64,000 nt of DNA from Musa acuminata AAA Group (GCF_036884655.1 NC_088349.1:43986501-44050500); one strand, 5' to 3'; positions 22,494 to 34,253 are shown, numbered from the stretch's first letter. Notes: generated by a model not told the origin, from the sequence alone. Made by a program: numbers and translations.

Positions 22494-23742
22494 TGTTGAA
22501 TCTCAAATTTTGATGATGAAACCAATTGATAAAGTTATGATCTAATGTGTGTTTAAGTGACGTAGGACTAGCTTCGATCAGGAAAGATAAATCAATTAAA
22601 GTAGTAGATCAAAAGTTGGGTCGAAATGGAACATATCAGAAGATTGGACGTCGGACCGAAGGAAGATCGACGTGTCAGCAAAAGGCTTCGTGCCATGAAT
22701 TCAGGCATTGGGCCAAAAGGATCGAACATTATGCCAAGGAGATCGGGTGTTGCGGAGGTCAACATGTCAATTAGGTAATACGCCGCAAGAGAGAACAATA
22801 CACCGCAAGTTTGGATGAAGCACCGGATGAACCAATGACATACCGGACAACTTAGTATTCTTGCTTATAATAATTTATCAAGATCGAAGTAGTTTAGAGG
22901 GATAATTGAGTTGGTTTTATGTGTAACCATGCCAACTCAATTAGGGGTTAACTAGGCCAAAAGTGGGGCTATTTTGGACCAAGAGAAAGGCTCATTCAAT
23001 GACCCGAAGCTACGTTAGGCGGTGGCACCACCGGAGCTGACGGTGGAATCGCCTAAGGCTTGGCCTCCTAGGTGGTTTGGGCAGTGATACTGCCTAGACT
23101 AGGCTATAGTGCCACCGACCATAAATGGCTGTCATGCGATGGTACCGCCTAGTATCAGACTGATAGGTAGTGGTACTGCTAGTACCCCAAAGACCTAGGA
23201 TGAGACCATTTTAGGCTCCAAATTTGAATCTATTTGGGGCCTATAAAAACCCCACTCATCCCTACTCAATGAACACATCAATTGAGAGCAAAAAAAAAAG
23301 GAAAACACTATTGTAGTATTATGAGAACTCCTCTCAAGATCTAAGTATTGGGTGAAGTTTAAGAGAGGGGTGAGTGGTTGTAAAGGTTACTCCTAAACCT
23401 ATGAAAATGAGAAAAGGGGTGTAAAAGGGTAGTTGATCTTCATCCATTGAAAGAAGATCGGTAGTGGAAGCTGGTGGCCTCGAGTGAAGAAGAATCGAGA
23501 GTGGATGTAGGTCATGACGACCAAACCACTATAAATCTGGTTTACATTTACTTTAAGCTCTTTATTTTTATTACAAACTGATTTATTACTTTCACTACTC
23601 TTATGAACATGTTTTCAAGTTAAACTCTTTTTCGATATCAGTTTTTATCGAATGAGAATTTTTAAACCGTTATTTTTACGAAAGAACTAATTCACCCTCC
23701 CCTCTCCCCTCCCTCCCTCTTAGTGTCATCACGGTTTTAACA
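22494..23742 (+). repeat. 5' LTR of the older SIRE-like element
   Basis: 1249 bp from TGTTGAATC to TTTTAACA. It has TATAAAAA near 23242 and a weak version of the GC-rich accessory block (GGCGGTGGCACCACC-like words, 23015-23180), much reduced compared with the young element's LTR. Confidence 0.85.
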
Positions 23743-23744
23743 AT

Positions 23745-23756
23745 TAGTATCGGAGC
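23745..23756 (+). promoter_or_regulatory. Decayed primer-binding site
   Basis: TAGTATCGGAGC after a 2-base AT spacer matches the initiator-Met primer site of the young element at 10 of 12 bases. Both differences are transitions. Confidence 0.8.
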
Positions 23757-23791
23757 TAGGTTCTCTCTATTTGGTTTAACACCCAAGAGAG

Positions 23792-24960
23792 ATGGCTTTT
23801 TTTAGCTTTCAAGATTACTCTATCATTCATCCTCCTATGTTCAATGGGACGAACTATACATATTGAAAAATTCACATACGGATTTTCTTACTTTCTATAA
23901 ACTTCGATTTATAGAATATCATTGAAAATGGTTTTGAAAAATCTTCCAAACCAATTAACGAATGGAATGATTCGGAGAAGAATAATTTTTCTTTAAACGC
24001 TAAAACTATGAATACTTTATTTTATGCTTTAGATAAAAATGAGTTTAATCATATTTTGATTTCTGAAACTGCACATAACATTTGACACACACTTGAAATC
24101 GCACATGAAGGCACGAGTAGAGTTAAAGATTCTAAAATTAATCTTTTGATGAATGATTGTGAACTGTTTCAAATGAAGCCAAGCAAAACCATTTTTGACA
24201 TATACACCCATTTTACGGATGTCGTCAATGACTTAAAAGCTCTCGACAAATATTTTTCGAATCTTGAACTTGTTAATAAAATTTTACGATCTCTTTCTAA
24301 AAATTGAGATTCGAAAGTAACTGCAATATAAAAGGCAAAAGACTTAAACAAGTTTTCACTTGAAGAACTTATCGGGTCTTTAGTAACCTATGGAATGACT
24401 TGTGTGGCACATGATAAACTTGAGAACAACCTTTCAAAGAACATGAAGGATTTTGCACTTAGAACAAAAGAAGACCACTCGAGCGAAAGCTCAAGTGATG
24501 ATGAACTTGATCTCATAACAACAAAGTTTAAAAAGTTCATAAAACAAGAATCAAAAAATAAATATGAACTTAAAAAGAAGAGGTTGTGAAAGAAGAATAA
24601 GACACTCAAGGCGACTTGAGACAAATCAAGTACCTCCGAAGACGAGGAGCAAACCAACAAAGACAAAGTGGTGTACTATGCCTTGATAGCTCTCGACGAT
24701 GAGGTAAATGACTCACTCGAAACCTCTTTACCTTACAATGAAATTTCTTGAGTTGTTTGATGATTTTAAATTAGTTAGTAAGAAATAAAAAAAAAATCAT
24801 GCTTCTCTTTCTAGTGATTTTGAAAAAAAAAAAAATGAGCGTGACTATTGCATGTTAACTTCTTACACTAAATGCAATGAGTTAGATTCAGAAGGAAAAT
24901 GTATTACTACAACAAACAAAATGATTTTGATTGAAAATACTTTATGTTTAATGAAATCAT
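23792..24960 (+). pseudogene. SIRE-like gag pseudogene
   Basis: The reading frame from ATG 23792 can be followed for more than 270 codons against the young Gag at 14637. Stops at 23864, 23912, 24083, 24305 and 24617 stand where the young copy has Trp; TAA at 24329 stands where it has Gln; TGA at 24587 is unassigned. No frameshift is seen before about 24752, after which the frame shifts and Gag-like text continues to about 24960, further than in the young copy. No CX2CX4HX4C knuckle is present. Confidence 0.85.
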
Positions 24961-26628
24961 GCTTGATGATTTAATGATGCATGATGATTCGTAGTAATGA
25001 TGATTTTTTTGTGATTTATGGTTTATTTATAACTCTTGTGATAAATCTTGTTTTTTATTTTTAAACAATGATGTATGTTTTTATTTGGGATAAAAGACAA
25101 ATGTATGCTTGTATGAAATAATTCATATAAATTGAAATAAAAAAAGGGGGAATGCATTATTTTTGAAAATGTCTCTATCCCTAAAAGCTTTGGCGATTTT
25201 TCAATAAGAGATTGACGAATCTAGTTATGTCATTTAGAATCTCTTGAAAGTAATTTTGATGATTTGATAAATTGAATGAGTTGAAAATAATGATGAATGT
25301 TTTAAAAATAAATGTTTGTATTATGTTTGATGATTTTACATTTTGAAATTATGCATGATAAGTTGAAGTAATGATGGTTTTAAAAAAATATTTATTTAAA
25401 TATATGAATCGATAATCTTTTTGTCACATGAATCATGATTCCTTCACTTGATGACTAGATATTTCTTATGCATGAACCAATTTCTCTTTTCTTCTTATCA
25501 TTTACTAAAGAGGAAAATTTTCCAAACGAATCATGATTTTTCAGAATTATAACTTAAATTTTTTATGATTTGTGATGAATTGAGATATATTATACATGAA
25601 TTAAGATCCTTTATGTGTTCTCTCATTACTCTTTTTGTTATAGGAAAGTCTTTATCTATATCACGATCTTGAATTCTTGATATTTAATACTTAAGATTTT
25701 TGTTTATAAATCAAGATCTTTGATCTCCTAACGTTTCTTTTCGTTGTTTACTAAAAGGGAGATTTGTTAAAATAAATCATGTCTTTTGGTATTCATGACT
25801 TAATCCTTCATGATATTTGGTATTATATCTTTCATAACATGATTCCTTTATATTTATGAATTATATGCCTCATGTAATGATTGAAATATTTTACATTATT
25901 GTATCATTCCCTTCCTTTTTGACAATAACAAATGGGGAGAGAAAATTACTCTCTTGCATATATCAAGAAAAGTAAATTGGTAGCTCGCAAAGAAAGGTTA
26001 AGCTACTAATTTTGATAATAACAAATTGGTAGCTTACACATCTCCAAGGAGAAAGTCTTCCTAGCTTGCTCATCATAAAAATTAGTGAAAAGGTGCTAAC
26101 TTGCACATTGTAAAGAGAAACAAAAAGGTATTATCTCAAGAGAAGCAAAAACTTTGCCAAACTTACACATCTCAAAGGAAAATTATTAGCTTGCACATTC
26201 CAAGTAGAAGCAAATATTACTAATTTTCACATCTCTAAAACTTTCTAGTTTGTATGTTCTAAAGTGATGATATATGCAATGATATTTCAAAAACTTAAAA
26301 TTATGTAATGATTTGAAATTGTCTAAAAAATTACTAGTTGCACTTCTCCTTTTTGTTGATGACAAAGGGAGAGAAGATATGATGATGATGTATAAATTAT
26401 GATGATAATCATGCATGGGATGATGTACTTGGATATTTTGATTATGTATGATTTTATATTGCATGCAATGATATGATTAATTTGTTCTTTCAATATTCAT
26501 GATGCATGCAATGGTAAAATACTTATAATTCTATGAATTCCAAAAGTTTTATCAATATGGCATATTGATAGGGGGAGTTTAGTTAAACTCCATCATCAAT
26601 TGGTTGCCATCATAAAAAAGGGGAAGAT
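24961..26628 (+). other. Non-coding interior of the older SIRE-like element
   Basis: AT-rich, no usable frame, no pol motif. It contains the same words as 11123-13725 read on the opposite strand, for example TTTTTGTTGATGACAAAGGGAG near 26350 and the TATTGATAGGGGGAGTT block near 26566. It ends in AAAAAAGGGGAAGAT, the polypurine tract. Confidence 0.7.
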
Positions 26629-27866
26629 TATTGAATCTCGAATTTTGATTATGAAACCAATTGATAAAGTTATGATCTAATGTGCATTTAAGTGACATAG
26701 GACTAGCTTCGATCAGGAAAGATAAATCAATTAAAGCAGTAGAATCAGAAGTTAGGTCGGAATAGAACATGTTAGAAGATTGGACGTCGGAACGGAGGAA
26801 GGTCGACGTGTCAATAGAAGGCTTCGTGCCATAAATTTGGGCATTGGGCCAGAAGGATCGAACATTGCGCTAAGGAGATCAAGTGTTGCGAAGGTCAACA
26901 TACCGATTGAGCAATACACTGTAAGAGAGGATGATGCACCGAAGGTTCGGACGATGCGCCGGATGAACCAATGACATGCTAGATAACTTAATATTCTTGC
27001 TTGTAATAATATGTCAAGATCCTTTGAAGCTCCAAATTTGAATTCATTTAAGGCCTATAAAAACCCCACTCATCGCTACTCGGTAAACACATCAACTGAG
27101 AGTAAAAAGGAAGGAAAACACTATTGTAATATTGTGAGAACTCCTCTCAATCTCTAAGTGTTAGGTGAAGTTTAAGAGAGGGGTGAGTGGTTGTAAAGGT
27201 TATCTTCTAAATTTGTGAAAAGGAAAAAAGGGGTGTAAAAGGGTAATTGATCTTCGCCTATTGAAAAAAGATCGGTAGTGAAAGTTGGTAGCCTCGAGTA
27301 AAGAGGAATCGGGAGTGGATATAGGTCATGATGACCGAACCACTATAAATGTTAGAGCTAGCCCTAGGAAATTTACCAAAGGGTAATTTTGGCAACCCGA
27401 TAAAGATAATAAAGCGGAAAGAATAAAAGCGATAAGAACACCAGATTTACGTGGTTTGGTCAATTAACCTTGACCTACATCCACGGAGGAAAGAGGAGCA
27501 AATCACTAGTATAAAAGAGACTATTACAAATGCCTTAAGAAGATGTTCCTAGGCCATAAAACACCCGAAAATACTAAACAAGAAAAACCTCAACTATAAG
27601 CCCAAACTATTTAACTGAGTATGTACTTAAACACAAAGCAAACACTTAGGTTTTTCTCGTGATGCCACTTGTGGTGCATCTGACTTCAAAGCCCAAACCC
27701 TTATTTATAGTTCTAATAAGAGATAACAAGCCTGATTTTCCCGATGTGGGACTATGGGACTTTGCCAAATTAACAATAAATCTTGTTTGTATTTACTTTA
27801 AGCTCTTCATTTTCATTGCAAACTGATTTTTTACTTTCACTACGCTTACGAACGTGTTTTCAAGTT
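26629..27866 (+). repeat. 3' LTR, first partial copy
   Basis: It starts TATTGAATC after the polypurine tract. Compared with the 5' LTR it lacks a middle stretch of a few hundred bases (the join is near 27022, including the GC-rich block), is interrupted by a solo LTR at 27350-27775, and stops at TTTTCAAGTTAA, where the second copy begins. Confidence 0.75.
27350..27775 (+). mobile_element. Solo LTR (426 bp) with ATAAA duplication
   Basis: TGTTAGAGC to AATTAACA, flanked by ATAAA at 27345-27349 and 27776-27780. The uninterrupted 5' LTR reads ACTATAAATC at the same place (about 23532), which confirms the empty site. No internal region remains, so it is a solo LTR or another short LTR-ended unit. 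It contains the GTGGTTTGGTCAA..CTTGACCTAC words that also occur in other plant LTRs. Confidence 0.85.
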
Positions 27867-29007
27867 AAGTGACGTAGGACTAACTTCAATTAGGGAAGAT
27901 AAATCAATTAAAGCAATAAAATTAGAAATTGGATCGGAATGGAACATGTTAGAAGATTGGACGTCAGACCGAAGGAAGGTCAACGTGTCAATAGAAGGCT
28001 TCGTGCCATAAATTTGGGCATTGAGCTAGAAGGATCGGACATTGCACTAAGGAGATCGGGTGTTACGGAGGTCAACATACCGATTGGGCAATACACCGTA
28101 AGAGAGGATGATGCACCGAAGGTTTGGACGATGCACCGGATGAACCAATGACATGCTAGACAACTTAGTATTCTTGCTTGTAAGAATATGTCAAGATCGA
28201 AGTAGTTTAGAGGGCTAATTGAGTTGGTTTCGAGTATAACCATGGTAACTCAATTAGGGGCCAACTAGGCCCAAAATGGGGCTGTTTTGGGCTAAGAGAA
28301 GGCTCATTCGGTGACCCAAAGACACGTCAAGTGGTGGCACCGCTGGAGCTAGTGGTGGCACCGCCTAGTGTCAGACTGGCAGGCGATGGTATCGCTCAGT
28401 GTTAGTGTGTCAGGTAATGGTACCACCCAGTGTCAGACTGGTAGGCGGTGGTACCGCTAGTACCCCCGAAGACCCGAGATGAGATCCTTTTAGGCTCTAA
28501 ATTTGAATTCATTTGGAGCTTATAAAATCCTCACTCATCGCTACTCGGTAAACACATCAACTAAGAGCAAAAAGGAAGGAAAATACTGTTGTAATATTGT
28601 GAGAACTCCTCTCAAGCTCTAATGTTAGGTGAAGTTTAAGAGAGGGGTGAGTGGTTGTAAAGGTTATCTCCTAAACCTATGAAAATGGAAAAAATGTGCA
28701 AAAGGGTAGTTGATCTTCGCCCGTTGAAAAAATATCAGTAGTAAAAGCCGGTGGCCTCGGGTAAAGAGGAATCAGGAGTGGAGGTAGGTCATTATGATGA
28801 CCGAACCACTATAAATCTTGTTTGTATATTTTAAGCTTTTTATTTTTATTACAAAATGATTTCTTATTTTCACTACGCTTACGAATGTGTTTTCAAGTTC
28901 AACTTTTTTCTGATATCGGTTTTCATCGAACGAGAATTTTCAAACCGTCATTTTTATGAAAGCACCAATTCACCCCTCCCCCTCTTAGTATCATCATGGT
29001 TCTAACA
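27867..29007 (+). repeat. 3' LTR, second copy lacking its start
   Basis: It enters the LTR at GTGACGTAGGAC, about 60 bases in, and then runs to the true end CTAACA at 29007. It keeps the middle stretch with GTGGCACCG-type words and TATAAAAT near 28518 that the first copy has lost. Confidence 0.8.
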
Positions 29008-29350
29008 TTGTCATCATAGAGGAGCGTTTCAGGACATGTCGATCTCGTTGTCATCATAGAGAGGCACTTCAAACCATGTCAACCATGTTATCATCATAAG
29101 GGGCTCTTCGAATCATGTTAATTGCACTATCTTCTTATAGGAGCACTTCGGGTTGTATTAGATATGCTATCGTCGTAGAGGAGCGCTTCTGGTCATGTTG
29201 GTCATATTATCATCGTAGAGGAGTGCTTTGTGTCATGTCGGATGCGTTGTTATCGTAGAGGGGTGCTTCGAACCATAGACCATACTATTATTATAAAGGA
29301 GCATTTTGGGTCATATTGTCCACCCTATGATGATAAAAGTGCTTCTCAGA
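29008..29350. repeat. 40-bp tandem array (right part)
   Basis: Eight to nine units beginning TTGTCATCATAGAGGAG, with anchors near 29008, 29048, 29088, 29128, 29168, 29208 and 29250. Each continues GCTTCGGGTCATGTCGG in variants. The first bases, TTGTC, are the target-site copy of the nested element. Confidence 0.8.
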
Positions 29351-29379
29351 GTCATGTCAATGGGCTAACGCTCTTGCGA

Positions 29380-29906
29380 TATGACGCTTTCCTTTTAATA
29401 GTAAAATGATGATGAAAGATATCATTGACATCTCTATTAGCCCACAATTAAGGCCCATGTGAGCAAAAGGTCAAGTGGGCTTCTCGGATGTGCACTCCAA
29501 AATTGTACAAAATTCAAGATTGAGTGATTTCGATCTCTTTGATGATTAAATTAGTTACTAATATTGGGTGAAGTAATCTTGATGAATAATCACTTACCTT
29601 GATTTCTATAATCTGATGGATATTTTATAATAGATTTAACTTGGGCTGAGTCACCGCATGAGGTGCCCATATCCATAACCATATTAGAGCAAATATTTCA
29701 CCTATCACTAATGAAATCAGAACGGACGAAATGTCCTGCTTCAATCTTTTTAAGTGACAAAGTTGAAAATAGTTGTGAAAGTTAATCCAATAATGTTGGA
29801 ACAGATTACTCCTATGTGACCATAACCTTCTCATGTTTCTGCATCGTACTGAATCATTAAACTTACTTCAATTACCTGTCATCAAGGAGTTAAACACTGA
29901 CAATAG
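29380..29906 (+). repeat. Right copy of the 510-bp direct repeat
   Basis: The partner of 21165-21675. It differs by scattered substitutions and short indels (for example an extra CTTTTTAA near 29745), so it is clearly older than the young SIRE-like insertion. Confidence 0.65.
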
Positions 29907-30217
29907 TTTTTCCTTGTTTATGAGGACGTCTACATTATTCATGATGCCCCAAGTGCTAATCATCCATCGTGATTGTGTTGTGGGCAGTGACATTTAGTTG
30001 GGGACATAGTGGGGTTTGAGGTTCCTATTTCGAAACCGTAGATGTATAAATTCATGTTCCTGTCATGTGGTCACCAGCAATGTCTGGTGTGCCATCATAG
30101 TTAACTTAGGCTCAATGTTAAGAGAGACAGTCACTTGAAGTGGACAACTAACTCAACACTTACCACATTTGAGTTAAGTTAGATGCAGTAACTTCATCAG
30201 CAAGTTAATATCCTGCA
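29907..30217. other. Intergenic, nothing recognised
   Basis: About 310 bases without a frame, repeat or motif that I recognise. Confidence 0.4.
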
Positions 30218-30791
30218 TGATGGGGATATAAACAGGAATAACCTTTGTATATGAATAAATACTAGAAGACCATAATACACAGCGGAATTAAATAAAATCA
30301 TAATAAAATAGAAGGGTAAAAATCACGGGGCAAACTAGAGATAATCCACTATGAGAATAATGAATATACAAATCTTAATCTCTTACCCTAAACCCTAGCA
30401 ACAATCACAAGAGAATAACTGGGATACAAGGATCATGTCACTGCCTACAATATCTAAAACCTCCCCAAGTAATCACAGCAAGAGTCTACTGTAGATTTGA
30501 TCTAACCTGAGATGAGAACACTACTAGATGATTGAGAATAGCCTTTCTGCATTGTCCTTGTCTTCTTCCCTTTTTTTTTTTTTTCTTTTCTGCCTTGTTT
30601 TCTTCTTTTTCTTTGAAATCCCGTGACTGTTTTCTTCTCCTACGTTGCTGTCATATTTATGCCTTTTTCTGTCTCCAAAACACAGCTACCACACCCCTGC
30701 TAATATTAATTAGGATTAGGTTAAGAGGGGATGTGGGCTGTGAGCTGCCCAAGCTCATTATAGGCTGAATCTGTGGGCTGCCAGCCCAACA
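30218..30791 (-). repeat. LTR of the 44-49 kb Copia family, alone
   Basis: It starts TGATGGGGATATAAAC and ends CAGCCCAACA, and follows the LTRs at 44244-44853 and 48696-49283 throughout (ACACAGCGGAATTAAAT, CAATCACAAGAGAATAAC, CTCCCCAAGTAATCACAGCAAG). No internal region adjoins it and no target duplication was seen, so it is either a solo LTR with eroded flanks or a fragment. Confidence 0.75.
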
Positions 30792-32495
30792 CCGCCACCA
30801 AATGCAAGGCGGTTCGAACCACTCAGATTCTTAAAACATTAAGAACAGATGGAAAAGAAAATTGCTATGTTAGTATTTCTGAAACTAAACCAATGAGAGA
30901 AACGAGAGCTGATGAACAAACTGTCCTGCATTAGACTTCAAAGAAGAAACCAAGTGGTGCAGCCATGAATCCATGTGCTGTCATCGATGGATGCAAGTGT
31001 CTTTTGTGTGTGGAAATAGCTGGCAAGAGAGGAAGCTGGACCAACAACACATTGCAGGTGATGTTAGGTTACTGTCTCCCATATTTCTTCATGGTAGGTT
31101 CCCGGAGACCTTCTTGCGGACCCAAAGCGTTTCCCTTTTCCATTTGCAAACCTGAAAAGAGAATCAGATCTGCCAGAAACCAGATTTGTTCAGGTGACAA
31201 ACATCAGACACCTGAAGAAATCATGAACATTGCAACTATCTTAGGACGCAGAGAATAGTGGTGTTGACGACTGGCTGATTCAACATGCTCTCCACCAACA
31301 AAAGTGGGAGATTGATTATTTATACCCATTTAAAGCTTCATTACTGACTACATGTTCTGATACATCTGGAGATGTTAATATTTTTTTTTGGAGAAGACTT
31401 CCATCCCCACAATGGAAGTCTGAGGATCAGTTGCTTGGAATAACTTGGAGACTCATTGGATAACAGGTTAATCATTTAGAACAATTTAAAGAACAGATTC
31501 TTTCCATCAAAAGCATGATACTATTATTGGAAACTTTTGATAGATATATGAAGATTGTGTTGGAATTAAGCTTGTTAAGTATATTCATTTCATCAAAAGA
31601 AAAGTTCATTACATCAAATCTTGAAAAAAAAATAAATTAAATATCTATAAAATGATAAATTAAATTGGTTATTGATTCTTGAAATGATTTCTTGAAAAAA
31701 AAATTCATCTTTTAAATATAATTAATATAATATATTTTTGGGAACTATATAAACCTCATATGTTGGGTCATAAAACACAGAGTTTCTAAAATTATAAAGA
31801 GTTTTCTTAAGAGAAATATAGAAAATTGAAGTTTGTCTTATTCTTTGTTTAATAATTCTATCCCTTCTTCCAGATGTATTGCATTGCAATGGTAGCAAGG
31901 TATTTCTACTTGTCCCTCGAAGATTTCTGGTTCTGTAGCTGCTTCAATCTTCTCCCAAGGATGGATGAACAGATAACAAATATACTGACTGAAGCATGTT
32001 GCTTTTTCTTAATGCTCTCTCCTTGTCCATCTTTGCTGCTACTACATTCTTGCACATATATACTATTACTTCTGTAATGCTAGATTGTCATGCATTCCAC
32101 CAAAAAGGACAATCTTCATCACATCATCTGCTTATACTTTTCGTCTAAATGCTGTCGTTGAACTGCTCAAACTGGATATATCTTGCCTTGTTCAAACCTC
32201 AAATCCATAGAATGGACTAAAAGCTGGTTGACTAAGATGATGAATACTTTGTCAAAAAGCATGCTGCATTTGTCAGTTAAAACCTTTGTCACGGAGTCTA
32301 GTTGTGCCCTCGGACCAGCAGATCTTTATAGTCTGAACCCAGTTCATTTGTAATGAAGAAAACGAAGACTACAGCACCTGGAAGAACTCTACGGAAGGAA
32401 GAACAAAATAGGTAATCTATCAGCTTACATGCAGATGATGGCAATGGACAGTTGGCATGGAAAGACTGCAACAATGGCAGCACACCAATATCAGG
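30792..32495. other. Region downstream of the bHLH gene
   Basis: No coding region is supported. A 97-codon frame at 30965-31258 and a 67-codon frame at 31874-32077 resemble nothing I know. The last few hundred bases before 32496 should contain the 3' UTR and polyadenylation site of the minus-strand bHLH gene, but I cannot fix its end. Confidence 0.4.
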
Positions 32496-34253
32496 TCAGA
32501 GGCTCGTAGATTGAGATTTGGTGCCAACTTCATGACTCATAGCGGCGACCAGCTTCTCCTTTGTCAACTGCTCGGCACCAGGCGATCTGACGACGAACGT
32601 GTGCGTCACCTTGTCATCACCCACGACGACCTTCGAATCCACCACGTCGATTTGTGAGTCCCCGAAAGCTTGGATGACTCCTGCGATGGGATGCGTGGCC
32701 AATGGGCAGCTCACTCGGACGAGTAGCTCATCGTGGAGTGAGTCCACATCGATCTGGGGGGGATGCGTGCGGCTGTTCTGTTCCATGGATGTCGGTTCAC
32801 CCAGCATCTCCCTCTCCGCCTCCATCTCCTTGAGCTTCCTCTGCAGCTCAGTGATGTACGATATGGCGTCACCGAGCAGGGATGCCTTGTCCATCTTCGA
32901 GATGTTGGGCACCACGGATCTTAGTGCGTAGAACCGCTGGTTGAGCTTCTCCCTCCTTTGCCGCTCGGCCTCCACATGGTTGAGGGGCTCCTCTCTCCCG
33001 TTTGCGGGCTTGCGGCCCCTCTTTCTCGGCCTCCTCTCCTCCGTCGTGCCCGGTTTCTCTCCGTTGCGCGACGCCTCGGCATCTGAGAGCACGAATTCTA
33101 GCGATTCCAAGCGACCTATCGGCATTGCTCGGGAACTAGTACTGCTGCCACCGAAGTCGATCTGCTTCGGCTGTGCATGCGGTCGCGGCTGCTGTTGCTG
33201 GCGTTGGTGCTGCTTCTGAGACTGGAATTGGCTCATCACGGTTTCCTCCATGACAACGCCATTGCCGTGATGCGGATACGCCCTGTGAACCGGCGTCGCT
33301 TCCTCTAGGTTGTGGTTTAGATTCCAACTGAGCAGGTTGGCGCCGGCCCCGAGCGGCGTCTCGTGGTGATGTTCGGCAATGGAAGTAGGGACCTTCATGT
33401 TCATCTGTGCCGGCGCGGCGTTCAAATCCTTCCCGAAGATCTTTGTGTGATCCCAGGCGTCGCCGCCGAACCGAAAACACGATGTCGAACACGCAGTGGC
33501 GCCGCGGCTTTCCATGTCGCATGCCGTTGCTGCTGCCCCTTTGCTCAGGCCGTGGACGAACACGGCCTTGATCCTCTGCAGTTCATCTGGGCTTTCCGAT
33601 ACGGAATCCATGGAGGCCAGCTCGAGCACGCCGGTGTCGAACGGTACGAGCACGACGGTCCGGAAGCCGGCGGTCCTGGCGAGAGAGGCCCGGACAAAGT
33701 AATCGGCGCCCGCGAACGCTGACTCCGGGATCCAGAGGTGCTTCTGGGAGAGAAGAGACCTCCCCGGCGCGCCCTCGCCGGGGGCGAACGAGAAGTACAT
33801 GGACGCCAGGAAGTACATCTCGGGGTCGGCCACCTGGTCGAGGCGGAGCGCGTAGTTCTCGTCGTCGGAGCCACCGGAGAGCACGTGGAGCCTCTCGAGC
33901 ACACGCTTCCGCATCCGCTGGAGGGTGGTTCTGCCGCGGGGGTCGTCGTCGTCGGCGCGGCCGCCGAGCTCGCGGCAGTGGCCGTCACCCCATCCGAGGA
34001 CGAACTCGCCGAACCGGGACCGGGAGATCTGCCAGAAGACGGCGCAGGCCCACGGCGAGCCACGGGCCTCGACGAGGTTCTGGAGCTTGATCTGGAGGTC
34101 GGGGACGCCGCTGCCGACGGTGGCGAGCTGGTCGGAGGACGAGGCATGGCTGGCTGCGAGGAGGTAGTCGAGGGCCCGACCACCGAGGACTTCCACCGCC
34201 ATCGCCCGGTCCTCTTCGGACCACGGTGAGCTCATCCCCGTCTTCCGCCTCAT
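32496..34253 (-). CDS. bHLH-MYC_N transcription factor, subgroup IIId (bHLH13/JAM-like)
   Basis: 585 codons without introns, from ATG 34253-34251 to TGA 32498-32496; the frame extends five codons further up but only from a TTG. A bHLH-MYC_N domain (about residues 10-220) has [23 protein letters not shown] and [11 protein letters not shown] motifs. A Gln/His-rich linker follows (about 345-370), then [20 protein letters not shown] and the bHLH (about 418-470), then an ACT-like tail (about 505-575). His426, Glu430 and Arg434 give the 5-9-13 pattern for E-box (G-box) binding. This nuclear family binds G-boxes and interacts with JAZ proteins. Subgroup IIId members of Arabidopsis (bHLH3, 13, 17) act mainly as repressors of jasmonate responses against MYC2; the same role here is inferred. 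The strong GC bias fits a monocot gene. A MYC2-type (IIIe) member is less likely. Confidence 0.9.
   Translation of the reverse strand: MRRKTGMSSPWSEEDRAMAVEVLGGRALDYLLAASHASSSDQLATVGSGVPDLQIKLQNLVEARGSPWACAVFWQISRSRFGEFVLGWGDGHCRELGGRADDDDPRGRTTLQRMRKRVLERLHVLSGGSDDENYALRLDQVADPEMYFLASMYFSFAPGEGAPGRSLLSQKHLWIPESAFAGADYFVRASLARTAGFRTVVLVPFDTGVLELASMDSVSESPDELQRIKAVFVHGLSKGAAATACDMESRGATACSTSCFRFGGDAWDHTKIFGKDLNAAPAQMNMKVPTSIAEHHHETPLGAGANLLSWNLNHNLEEATPVHRAYPHHGNGVVMEETVMSQFQSQKQHQRQQQQPRPHAQPKQIDFGGSSTSSRAMPIGRLESLEFVLSDAEASRNGEKPGTTEERRPRKRGRKPANGREEPLNHVEAERQRREKLNQRFYALRSVVPNISKMDKASLLGDAISYITELQRKLKEMEAEREMLGEPTSMEQNSRTHPPQIDVDSLHDELLVRVSCPLATHPIAGVIQAFGDSQIDVVDSKVVVGDDKVTHTFVVRSPGAEQLTKEKLVAAMSHEVGTKSQSTSL

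Larger units (their letters stand above)
22494..29007 (+). mobile_element. Older SIRE-like element, gag relic, no pol
   Basis: Perfect 5-base duplication TTGTC (22489-22493 and 29008-29012) defines the outer ends TGTTGAATC and CTAACA. Order: 5' LTR, primer site, decayed gag, AT-rich interior, polypurine tract near 26614-26628, then a compound 3' end of two partial LTRs with a solo LTR of another family inserted. It is related to the young element at 8520-17259 but in the opposite orientation. Neither has pol. Confidence 0.88.

Noticed and set aside
30805..30830. tRNA-like B-box word GGTTCGAACC
   Set aside because: No A-box, no cloverleaf and no acceptor stem around it; it lies just outside an LTR copy.
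30965..31258. 97-codon plus-strand frame as a gene
   Set aside because: No recognised domain, promoter or splice context; length is compatible with chance.
33545..34229. Long frames antisense to or out of frame with the bHLH gene (163-212 codons)
   Set aside because: Shadows of a very GC-rich coding region; they have no domain, while the minus-strand frame shows full bHLH-MYC_N, bHLH and ACT-like signatures.
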